From: Pseudarthrobacter sp. | GTDB taxonomy: Bacteria > Actinomycetota > Actinomycetes > Actinomycetales > Micrococcaceae | NCBI GenBank assembly: GCA_013362385.1 | Contig: JABFWC010000246.1 | Coordinates: 1-7,233, forward strand | DNA length: 7,233 nucleotides | Reading direction: 5' to 3' | In this document: piece by piece, positions 1 through 5,700 of the stretch | Layout of the letters: each line of letters begins with the position of its first letter | Numbering within the stretch: position 1 is the first letter of the stretch | Position numbers and translations under genes: made by a program | The notes under the pieces: model-generated | The model's input: only the letters and a program-made list of their open reading frames with translations | Databases searched by the model: none | Told to the model about the DNA's origin: nothing

Positions 1-782
1 GCTCCATCCGGAGCGAGGACGCCGACCACGGGTCCGCGGCCCTGGAGGCGCGGACCAACACGTCGAAGTAGTTGGCCGGCCATGCTGGTCACCCGGGGCG
101 GAAGCATGCTTCCTTTCCATTGCCGCTTCACCGCAGCGGCCAGTGCCGGGACCTCATGAAACCTGCGGGATAGCAAAACCTCCAAAAGGATGTCTGCGGT
201 TCCGTTACCTGCCTTACGGTCCAGGAAGGCTGCTATAGGGTCCGCGGCCGATGCGAGGGCACCGGCGGCGAGGGCAGTTCCTACTCTTTCGGGCGCAATT
301 TCCCCCTTGTCCAGGACCAGGTGGAGGATCTGAAGCCACGCCTGGTCATGGGGATCCGGCAGCCACAAGGTCCCCAAGGCTATCCTGCGCCCCAGGCAGC
401 CATCGGCCAGCGCCGTTCGAAGTTCCTGGAAGTGGCCGAAACTGATATCCGACACGATGTCGAGCTTAATCCAGAGATCCTCGTCCGCCATGTAGCGGAA
501 GTAGAAGCGGTGGCTGCCGTGGCCCAGTGCCTGAACGCGCCGGAATCCAACGCCCTTCAGCAGTCCGTCCAGGTCCGGCACGAGCGCACGGGAGACAAGC
601 AGGTCGACGTCCCCTGCAGGCCGCAACAAATCGTTCTGGCCCCTCAGCACCAGCCATGGGAGGCCGCTGCTTTCAAGCGCTTCCAGCGCCTGCCTCAGGC
701 CACGGTTAATCTCAGGAATTACCGGTGGCCGTCCACCACTGAATTCCGGCTTGGTAAAAGAAACCGGAAGTTGGGGGGGCAT
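1..782 (-). CDS. nucleotidyltransferase-like / P-loop kinase-like fusion protein, C-terminus cut by window edge
   Basis: Reading the minus strand from ATG at 782-780 gives 260 residues with no stop before base 1, so the gene continues to the left. Residues about 27-130 look like a nucleotidyltransferase fold: a VLRG stretch (45-48), then GDVDLLV (57-63) with acidic residues D58 and D60, and a third acidic residue D108 in KLDIV. That spacing fits the metal-binding triad of the uncharacterised NTP_transf_5-like group. Residues 130-245 are mainly helical. At the edge, residues 251-260 read PVVGVLAPDG, a beta strand entering a Walker A loop ([AG]xxxxGK[ST], as in thymidylate-kinase-like proteins); the GK[ST] itself lies outside the window. 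The start is uncertain. ATG 782 has a GGTGAG ribosome-site-like stretch 10 bases upstream; in-frame GTG codons at 800 and 797 are alternatives, and the frame is open back to 887. The gene is divergent from the LuxR-type regulator. Substrate is unknown; a role in the neighbouring glycan cluster is inference only. Confidence 0.8.
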   Translation of the reverse strand, partial: MPPQLPVSFTKPEFSGGRPPVIPEINRGLRQALEALESSGLPWLVLRGQNDLLRPAGDVDLLVSRALVPDLDGLLKGVGFRRVQALGHGSHRFYFRYMADEDLWIKLDIVSDISFGHFQELRTALADGCLGRRIALGTLWLPDPHDQAWLQILHLVLDKGEIAPERVGTALAAGALASAADPIAAFLDRKAGNGTADILLEVLLSRRFHEVPALAAAVKRQWKGSMLPPRVTSMAGQLLRRVGPRLQGRGPVVGVLAPDG

Positions 783-847
783 GGACAATTTACTCACCAC
801 TTCATGACACTCGGAAAATACGGAACACGTGAATGTCCCGCCGGCGC

Positions 848-881
848 CGCAGCCGTTCCGGAAGACTACGCTCCGGCTGCG
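848..881. repeat. inverted repeat with inner palindrome, in possible leader of the minus-strand gene
   Basis: CGCAGCCG (848-855) and CGGCTGCG (874-881) are perfect 8-base inverted arms around an 18-base interior. The interior begins with the perfect palindrome TTCCGGAA (856-863). The element lies 66-99 bases upstream of the minus-strand ATG, so it could form a leader hairpin in that transcript or be a protein-binding dyad. There is no following T-run, which argues against a simple terminator. Confidence 0.5.
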
Positions 882-1000
882 CCGCGATCACGAGTAGCAG
901 GTACTCAGTTTTGCGGTCTCTGGATTGGCACATTACGCAGGTAAGGGATATGACGGCAACGGTGGCGGCCGGAGTTAGGGGCGCCCGCCCCCGGCAAACC

Positions 1001-1040
1001 ATTAGGTAGGGGAGCGGGGGTACTACGGGGATTAGGTAGG
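1001..1040. repeat. direct repeat of ATTAGGTAGG, 30 bp apart
   Basis: ATTAGGTAGG occurs at 1001-1010 and again at 1031-1040, so the copies sit exactly 30 bp (about three helical turns) apart. A weaker relative, GTTAGGGG, occurs at 974-981. The first copy runs into GGGG; the second has one extra GTAG before its GGGG. Same-face spacing upstream of a regulator gene suggests repeated protein-binding sites; the binding protein is unknown. Confidence 0.5.
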
Positions 1041-1042
1041 TA

Positions 1043-1054
1043 GGGGCATGCCCC
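1043..1054. repeat. 12-bp perfect palindrome GGGGCATGCCCC
   Basis: GGGGCATGCCCC is self-complementary over all 12 bases and starts at the end of the second ATTAGGTAGG unit (AGGTAGGTAGGGG). It is directly followed by the 6-base palindrome GTCGAC (1055-1060). It could be a dimer-binding operator; chance occurrence in a G-rich tract is also possible. Confidence 0.4.
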
Positions 1055-1060
1055 GTCGAC

Positions 1061-1106
1061 TTGAGCAAAAGCGGGGGCGATCTTGAGCAAATCCAAAGCA
1101 AGATCG
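1061..1106 (+). promoter_or_regulatory. operator-like element: TTGAGCAAA direct repeats overlapping a CGATCTTG inverted repeat
   Basis: TTGAGCAAA occurs at 1061-1069 and 1083-1091, 22 bp apart (two helical turns). Overlapping the second copy is a perfect inverted repeat: CGATCTTG (1078-1085) and CAAGATCG (1099-1106), separated by 13 bases, with arm centres 21 bp apart. Such spacing is typical of dimeric regulators binding one DNA face. If transcription starts near 1145 (see the TATATT box), the element lies at roughly -84 to -39, where activators commonly bind. The LAL regulator encoded just downstream is an obvious candidate ligand (autoregulation), but that is inferred. Confidence 0.5.
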
Positions 1107-1132
1107 TATGGCGTGGCTTTGATTTCCGCGGC

Positions 1133-1138
1133 TATATT
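1133..1138 (+). promoter_or_regulatory. possible -10 box (TATATT) for the LAL regulator gene
   Basis: TATATT matches the sigma-70-type -10 consensus at 5 of 6 positions and stands out in this GC-rich DNA. It would start transcription near 1145 and leave a leader of about 100 bases. No good -35 hexamer sits 16-18 bases upstream (the sequence there is near GGCGTG), so activator dependence is plausible. An alternative weak pair is TTGAGC (1083-1088) with TATGGC (1107-1112). Confidence 0.35.
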
Positions 1139-1218
1139 CTCATCTACGGCTGGGTACCGTGCCGGAGGCAGAATGCTGACGGAGTGCTGAAGCAAAAAAC
1201 TACCATCGAAAGAATGCA

Positions 1219-1246
1219 GGTCTCCTTTCTTCGAGAATTGGGGACC
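1219..1246 (+). promoter_or_regulatory. leader hairpin masking the ribosome binding site of the LAL regulator
   Basis: GGTCTCC (1219-1225) can pair with GGGGACC (1240-1246) as seven consecutive base pairs including one G-U pair. Inside, TTCT (1227-1230) can pair with AGAA (1234-1237) around a TCG loop. The right arm contains GGGGA (1240-1244), the only ribosome-site-like sequence just before ATG 1248. In the folded state that site would be hidden. The left part (CTCCTTTCT, 1222-1230) resembles the 3' tail of bacterial 16S rRNA, that is, an anti-Shine-Dalgarno sequence. Regulation of translation is inferred. Confidence 0.45.
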
Positions 1247-1247
1247 C

Positions 1248-3941
1248 ATGTCTTTATTAGGCCGAAACAAGGAATTGGATAGGGTCCTGTCCGTAATCCG
1301 CGGACCAAAGGACGCCGCCTTGGCTGTGGCGGGCGGGCATGGGGTAGGAAAATCGGCCCTGCTTGCCGAACTTCCGACACTTTCCGAGTACCGGACCGTC
1401 TTCCTTGGCGCCACGGCTTTCGAATCGGACTGGCCCTTGTCCGGCCTGACGGCCCTGCTGAACGCCATGGACGATCCCGTACTCAACCGGATTTCGGACG
1501 AACTGCTACGCGACTCCGCCGGAACCCTGGATGTGCCGGCCATTTCCTCGCTTCTGCTCAACGGCCTGCACCAGCGCTCGTCCGCCCGGACTGTCATCGT
1601 GATCGACGATGCCGACCAGTTGGATCCGAGCAGCCAGGCAGTCATCGGATTCCTTGCCCGGCGCCTGGCGGGGACAGACATCGCCTTGTTCGTTAGCCTG
1701 CAGGATGAGAACTCCGACAGCCCGTTCAGGGGCCTGCCTGTGCTGTCCCTCCAGGCACTGAGCTACAGCGACACCGTGAGGATGCTGGAGGCAATCCCCG
1801 CCAGGCAGGCCGCTACTGCCGTTGCCCACGCCGTAGCCTCGGCCAGCCGCGGAAACCCGCTCGCCGCCGTCGAACTTTACAGCCGGCTCCTGGAGCGGCA
1901 CGCGGAAGGCAAGCTTGCCCTCCCGGTCCCCCTGCCCTGCAAGGGCAGCTTCGAGGCCGAATTCGCGTTGCTTGTCGGCGCACTCAGCGGACCGGCCCGC
2001 AACATCCTGGACCTCCTGTCCCTTTCCTACCGGAGCGACATCACCAGCATCGAGAAGCTCATGCCGGACGTCTGGACCGGGCTGGACGAACTGCTGGCCC
2101 GCGGGATGGTCCGCCGGACCGGGCCCTATGTTGGAATCCGCGACCAACTGCTGCGCGGGTACGTCTTCGCCGCAATGACTCCGGCGGTGCGCACCGCCAG
2201 CCACCGCGCCATCGCCGAGGCCTCCGATGAGAGCGATCCCTATGCCCGCAGGTGGCACCTCAGCTTCACGGCCCTGGAACGCCAGACCCCCTTCGGCCTG
2301 CTTCGGCATGCTGTGGACCTGATCCGGGGCGGGGAGGTGTCCTTCGCCGTTGAGTACGTGGAACGGGCCCTGAGCATCAATCCCTGGGAGGCGGAAACCG
2401 CCGCGCGGCTGGCGACGGTGGCGGAGCTGCTGTTCAACCGCGGTGAATTCGTCTACGCCCGGCGCTATCTGGAGTGGGCCCAGCGGGTCACCCGCAATCC
2501 AGCCCTGATCCTGCGGCTGACGGGCCTGTCCTTCGAGATCGACTTCATCCAGGGCGCGGCCGTGCGCTCCAGCATGGTGCTGCGACTGGTGAAGGAATTC
2601 GGTCAGCACGACCCTTCCTTCGCCGCCAACCTCCTGGCCGTAGCTGCTGTCTACTACGCGGAACGGTGGGAACTGGCCGATGCCCGTGAACTGCTCAGTT
2701 ACGCCGGGAAGTTCCAGGATTCAGCCTCGGCCGCATGCCGGGAAATCGAAGAAGAGGCCCAGCTGCTGACCGAATGCATCAGCGGCAGCACCGAACAGCT
2801 GGGCCGCAAGCACAACCCGGAGGGCGAAAGCACACTGGCCGGCCTCCTGGTCCAGGGCCGTGCGCTCAGCTACGCGGAACGGTATGACCAAGCGCAGGAA
2901 ATCTTTGCCCGGGTGCGTGCCTCCCACGAATCCGCACATGCGAACTGGCGGGAAGCCGCATTGTTCCTGGCGGCTGACAACGAGATCAGGGCCGGAAATG
3001 TCAGGGCAGCGGTCAGGCTCATCGACGAACTCGAAGTCCGGGAACCACAGCTGAAGTACCTCCGTGGCATGCGGCACGTCTTCCGCGTGTGGAAGGCGCA
3101 TGCGCTGGGTGATGAGGCCTTGGCCCAGACGTACGCCGCCGAGGCGCAACGCCACGCCGGTGCCGACAGCCATCCCGCTGTCACCGCCCAGCTTGCGGCA
3201 TGGCAGGGCCATTTCGCCCTGCTCCGCGGAGACCTCGCCGAGTCGCTGGCCCAGCTGTCCCGGGCAGCCGAAATCGGCCTCCGCTTCAACAGTCCCACCC
3301 TGCTGCGCTGCGATGCGGACCTCGTCGAAGTGCTGGTCCGCCTGGGCCGGCACCGTGAGGCGAGCCAGGCGCTGGTGAACCTGGAGAGCCGGTCGGTCGG
3401 CCTGCGGTCGCCATGGCTGATGGCGGCGGTTGCCAGGAGCCGCGCGATCCTTGCGGACGGTGAGCAGTCCCTGCAGTTGTTTGCGCAGGCGCTGGAGGGC
3501 AGGAACGGGCGCGATTCCCTGCTGGAGCGGGCAAGGACAATGTTGTCCTACGCCGAACGCCTGAAGGCACTGGGCCGGCTGCGGGATGCCCGTGACGGCA
3601 TGCTGCGGGCCAAGGTCATGTTCGACGAGATCGGCGCCAACGCCTGGGTTCAGCAAGTGGATGCCTTGCTGCTGGACGAGCGGGTGGAGGCGCCAAGCCA
3701 GCAGGGGAACCCGGCCCTGCTGCTGCTCGCCGACCATGAACGCGTCCTGGCGAAAATGGTTGCCCGCGGAATGCGGAACAAAGAAATCGCAGCCACGCTC
3801 TTCGTCTCAGTGCGCACCGTGGAAGTGCGGCTTACGGCCATCTACCGCAAACTCGGAGTCGAATCGCGGGCCCAGCTGACGGCCCTCGCCGCGAGCAAGG
3901 CAAAGGCGGCCGTGGAGCCGTACGTCCTGCCGGTTCTCTGA
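1248..3941 (+). CDS. LAL-type LuxR family transcriptional regulator (large ATP-binding)
   Basis: Complete 897-residue protein, a normal length for LAL regulators, which are STAND-type ATPases coupling ATP binding and ligand sensing to DNA binding. The N-terminus LLGRNKEL (3-10) is the usual family opening, which supports ATG 1248. Walker A is GGHGVGKS (29-36); Walker B is TVIVIDDAD (115-123); the family motif GNPLA is at 202-206 after a helical lid. A winged-helix-like segment follows (about 235-330). Residues about 350-800 are a long alpha-helical, TPR-like array, presumably the sensing or scaffold region. The LuxR DNA-binding domain is C-terminal (about 827-880) with NKEIAATLFVSVRTVE and IYRKLGV. 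Its opening is LADHE in place of the usual LTPRE, and VEVRL replaces the common VEAHL; both look tolerable. The ribosome site is poor: GGGGA, 3 bases before ATG, inside a possible hairpin. It lies between the divergent nucleotidyltransferase gene and the glycan operon; their control by it is inference. Confidence 0.93.
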   Translation: MSLLGRNKELDRVLSVIRGPKDAALAVAGGHGVGKSALLAELPTLSEYRTVFLGATAFESDWPLSGLTALLNAMDDPVLNRISDELLRDSAGTLDVPAISSLLLNGLHQRSSARTVIVIDDADQLDPSSQAVIGFLARRLAGTDIALFVSLQDENSDSPFRGLPVLSLQALSYSDTVRMLEAIPARQAATAVAHAVASASRGNPLAAVELYSRLLERHAEGKLALPVPLPCKGSFEAEFALLVGALSGPARNILDLLSLSYRSDITSIEKLMPDVWTGLDELLARGMVRRTGPYVGIRDQLLRGYVFAAMTPAVRTASHRAIAEASDESDPYARRWHLSFTALERQTPFGLLRHAVDLIRGGEVSFAVEYVERALSINPWEAETAARLATVAELLFNRGEFVYARRYLEWAQRVTRNPALILRLTGLSFEIDFIQGAAVRSSMVLRLVKEFGQHDPSFAANLLAVAAVYYAERWELADARELLSYAGKFQDSASAACREIEEEAQLLTECISGSTEQLGRKHNPEGESTLAGLLVQGRALSYAERYDQAQEIFARVRASHESAHANWREAALFLAADNEIRAGNVRAAVRLIDELEVREPQLKYLRGMRHVFRVWKAHALGDEALAQTYAAEAQRHAGADSHPAVTAQLAAWQGHFALLRGDLAESLAQLSRAAEIGLRFNSPTLLRCDADLVEVLVRLGRHREASQALVNLESRSVGLRSPWLMAAVARSRAILADGEQSLQLFAQALEGRNGRDSLLERARTMLSYAERLKALGRLRDARDGMLRAKVMFDEIGANAWVQQVDALLLDERVEAPSQQGNPALLLLADHERVLAKMVARGMRNKEIAATLFVSVRTVEVRLTAIYRKLGVESRAQLTALAASKAKAAVEPYVLPVL

Positions 3942-3952
3942 GTGCAGAGAAC
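3933..3952 (+). repeat. inverted repeat over the stop codon of the LAL regulator gene
   Basis: GTTCTCTG (3933-3940) and CAGAGAAC (3945-3952) are perfect 8-base arms around the loop AGTG. The TGA stop (3939-3941) lies in the left arm and loop. There is no T-run afterwards, so it is not a classical intrinsic terminator. It could stabilise the 3' end, aid termination, or be a binding site. Confidence 0.45.
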
Positions 3953-3992
3953 AGCTTCTGCTGCAATCCGCATTTTCCACAATGTTCCCCGG

Positions 3993-4010
3993 CGGGGCCC
4001 ACAGGCCCCG
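3993..4010 (+). terminator. GC-rich hairpin, possible terminator after the LAL regulator gene
   Basis: CGGGGCC (3993-3999), loop CACA, GGCCCCG (4004-4010): a perfect 7-bp stem about 50 bases after the stop codon. No immediate T-run follows; the nearest T-rich bases are near 4030-4036. High-GC actinobacteria often terminate at hairpins lacking a T-tail, so this is the best terminator candidate here, but termination is not proven by sequence. Confidence 0.4.
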
Positions 4011-4045
4011 GGCCGAAACACTGCTCACGTTGTTTTCCGTAGCTA

Positions 4046-4066
4046 GTTTTGACTCACAGTCACAAC
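4046..4066 (+). promoter_or_regulatory. operator-like dyad upstream of the sugar transferase gene
   Basis: GTTTTGACT (4046-4054) and AGTCACAAC (4058-4066) are 9-base inverted arms with one mismatch around CAC, ending 28 bases before the TTG start. The left arm includes TTGACT (4049-4054), a good -35-like hexamer, but no convincing -10 box lies 16-18 bases downstream (TGCACA at 4073-4078). The site is overlapped on its right by the palindrome CACCGGTG (4066-4073). It is a plausible binding site for a regulator of the glycan operon; the protein is unknown. Confidence 0.4.
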
Positions 4067-4083
4067 ACCGGTGCACACACCGT

Positions 4084-4089
4084 AAGGGG
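4084..4089 (+). promoter_or_regulatory. ribosome binding site fixing the TTG start of the sugar transferase
   Basis: AAGGGG lies 5 bases before TTG 4095-4097. It is the only well-placed ribosome site near the 5' end of this frame, and it supports the rare TTG as the true start. Confidence 0.6.
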
Positions 4090-4094
4090 TTACC

Positions 4095-5678
4095 TTGGCA
4101 GAAGTACCCATTACCCGACAGCGGCGCCCCATCCAATGGCGCCCCCTCCCGTACGAAGCACGGGCCTCCGTCATTGCCGGCGGCCGCGCAGGGGAGCGCT
4201 CCGTCCCGGCACTGGCACCCAGCCCGCTGCGGCCGGCCAACGTGCTGGTGCCGGCGGGCCGCAAAGCCTCGGCTGACTGGATTTCCACCCATATCAACCT
4301 GCTGCGGATCACCGACTCGCTCATGGTTGCAGCTGCTGTCTTCCTCGGTTACCTGGTGGCCAATGACGGGACGCTCGTCAACGGAACCGCCGGCGGAGCC
4401 GCAGCCGGCGCCGTAGTGGCGGTGGTCTGGATGGCCGCCTTGGAAATTAACAGGACACGCGATTCCAAGGTCCTGGGTGTCGGGGCCGATGAGTACAAGC
4501 GGGTGGCTGCTGCCACGTTCCGGGTGTTCGGGCTGCTGGCGATGGTCGCCGTCGTGTTTTCGGTCAGCGGCGATTCAGCGCTGGTGACCGTTTCGCTTCC
4601 CGTGGGGATCGCTGCCCTGACCACCAACCGCTGGCTTTTCCGCCGTCGGCTGGCAACTGAAAAGGCCAAAGGCCGGCACCTCTCCCGCGCCATCGTGGTG
4701 GGCGAACCCGAGGATGTGCGCTACGTGGTCCACCAGATCAGGAAGAAGTCCGGGCCCGTCTACCAGGTCCTCGGGGTCTGCCTGCCCGGCTCCCGCAGGG
4801 GAGCGAAATTGCGCGTGGACGACGAAATTGTCCCCGTTCTTTCCTCCACGGATGACATTCCCCGCACTGCAAGGCTGGCGACGGCGGACTCCGTGATCAT
4901 CGCCGGTCCGCTCCCTGGCGGGAACAGGTTCATACGGGAGCTGGGATGGCAACTGGAGGAGTGCTCGGCGGGGATGGTCCTGGCAGCAACCCTGACGAAC
5001 GTCGCCGGCCCGCGCATCCACTGGCGGCCGGTGGAAGGCCTCCCCCTGATGCACGTGGACATCCCGCAGTATTCCGGGGGCAAGCACATCCTGAAGCGGG
5101 TGGTGGACGTGGTCCTTGCCGGCTGCGCACTGCTCGTCCTGTCTCCGGTACTGCTGCTTCTGGCCGCCATCGTGCGCCGGGACAGCCCGGGTCCCGTCCT
5201 GTTCCGCCAGGAACGCGTCGGAAAGGACGGGCGCACGTTTGGAATGTACAAGTTCCGGTCGATGGTGGTGGACGCGGAGGAACGCCTGGCACACCTGGAC
5301 AGCAGCAACGAGGGCGCGGGCGTGCTGTTCAAGATGCGTGAAGATCCGCGGGTGACCAAATGCGGCCGGTGGATGCGGAAGTACTCGCTGGACGAACTGC
5401 CGCAGCTGTGGAATGTCTTCCTGGGCGACATGAGCCTGGTGGGCCCACGGCCGCCCCTTGCCCGCGAAGTGAACGGCTACGAGCGCCACACCCACCGGCG
5501 CCTCCTGATCAAGCCCGGCCTGACTGGTCTCTGGCAGATCAACGGGCGGTCTGATCTTTCCTGGGACGAAGCCGTCCGGCTGGACCTGTACTACGTCGAG
5601 AACTGGTCGATCGCCGGAGACCTGCTGATCCTGTGGCGCACGTTCCGTGCCGTTGTCCAGCCCTCGGGCGCGTACTGA
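4095..5678 (+). CDS. polyprenyl glycosylphosphotransferase (initiating sugar transferase for surface polysaccharide)
   Basis: Complete 527-residue membrane enzyme. Family members move a sugar phosphate from a nucleotide sugar to undecaprenyl phosphate at the inner face of the membrane, starting exopolysaccharide, capsule or O-unit assembly. Residues 1-60 are a Pro/Arg-rich cytoplasmic tail. Hydrophobic segments lie near 70-90, 100-116, 142-158 and 161-176. A Rossmann-like CoA-binding-type domain follows from about 197 (AIVVGEPEDV) to 300. The catalytic domain begins with KRVVDVVLAG (334-343) and a hydrophobic re-entrant segment (to about 360). It carries SPGPVLFRQERVG (364-376), KFRSM (386-390), SLDELPQLWNV (431-441, with the D433/E434 pair), VGPRPP (449-454), PGLTGLWQINGRSD (474-487) and the terminal GAY. 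All hallmark residues are intact, so it should be active. The sugar it transfers cannot be read from sequence. The start is TTG with AAGGGG 5 bases upstream. It is the first gene of a tight plus-strand run, 22 bases before the next gene. Confidence 0.95.
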   Translation: MAEVPITRQRRPIQWRPLPYEARASVIAGGRAGERSVPALAPSPLRPANVLVPAGRKASADWISTHINLLRITDSLMVAAAVFLGYLVANDGTLVNGTAGGAAAGAVVAVVWMAALEINRTRDSKVLGVGADEYKRVAAATFRVFGLLAMVAVVFSVSGDSALVTVSLPVGIAALTTNRWLFRRRLATEKAKGRHLSRAIVVGEPEDVRYVVHQIRKKSGPVYQVLGVCLPGSRRGAKLRVDDEIVPVLSSTDDIPRTARLATADSVIIAGPLPGGNRFIRELGWQLEECSAGMVLAATLTNVAGPRIHWRPVEGLPLMHVDIPQYSGGKHILKRVVDVVLAGCALLVLSPVLLLLAAIVRRDSPGPVLFRQERVGKDGRTFGMYKFRSMVVDAEERLAHLDSSNEGAGVLFKMREDPRVTKCGRWMRKYSLDELPQLWNVFLGDMSLVGPRPPLAREVNGYERHTHRRLLIKPGLTGLWQINGRSDLSWDEAVRLDLYYVENWSIAGDLLILWRTFRAVVQPSGAY

Positions 5679-5685
5679 AGGTAGT

Positions 5686-5698
5686 AAGGAAGAGGAAG
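5686..5698 (+). promoter_or_regulatory. purine-rich ribosome binding site deciding the start of the oxidoreductase-like gene
   Basis: AAGGA (5686-5690) runs into AGAGGAAG (5691-5698), with GAGGA 4 bases before ATG 5701. This favours ATG 5701 over the in-frame GTG at 5647, which lies inside the previous gene and would add an 18-residue tail without family similarity. Confidence 0.7.
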
Positions 5699-5700
5699 CC

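Larger units (their letters stand above)
783..1247. other. divergent intergenic control region
   Basis: This 465-base stretch separates the minus-strand nucleotidyltransferase gene from the plus-strand LAL regulator. No reading frame inside it looks like a gene: codon third positions are mixed, unlike the strongly GC-biased neighbours. It is less GC-rich than the flanks, especially 1081-1240. It holds several repeats and possible operator and leader structures, listed separately. For the minus-strand gene, a weak promoter-like pair can be read on the minus strand: TTGCCG (959-954) and TAATGT (935-930), 18 bases apart. Neither box is strong. Confidence 0.75.

Noticed and set aside
321..944. 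A 207-codon plus-strand open frame opposite the nucleotidyltransferase gene
   Set aside because: It is the antisense of the minus-strand frame, which shows recognisable DxD and Walker A motifs. The plus-strand product has no recognisable domain and no good ribosome site.
1118..1138. TTGATT (1119-1124) paired with TATATT (1133-1138) as a promoter
   Set aside because: The spacer is only 8 bases, too short for a normal -35/-10 pair.
1061..1282. A 73-codon plus-strand frame starting at TTG in the control region
   Set aside because: No ribosome binding site, its start lies inside the TTGAGCAAA repeat, it overlaps the LAL start in another frame, and it has no recognisable motif.
905..1681. A long minus-strand frame (258 codons) across the control region and the start of the LAL gene
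   Set aside because: It overlaps the well-supported LAL N-terminus. Its part inside the intergenic region has roughly even third-position base use, unlike real genes here. No recognisable domain.
1506..2609. A 367-codon minus-strand frame inside the LAL gene, with similar ones at 2721-3737 and 4575-6188
   Set aside because: Long antisense frames are expected opposite GC-rich genes. Their translations are rich in Gln, Gly, Pro and Ala with no family features, while the plus-strand products are clearly recognisable.
4030..4058. TTGTTT (4030-4035) as the -35 of a promoter for the sugar transferase gene
   Set aside because: No -10-like hexamer at the right distance (CTCACA at 4053-4058).
5647..5700. 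GTG 5647 as an earlier start of the oxidoreductase-like gene
   Set aside because: It lies inside the sugar transferase gene, adds 18 charged residues with no family match, and ATG 5701 has a strong ribosome site just upstream.
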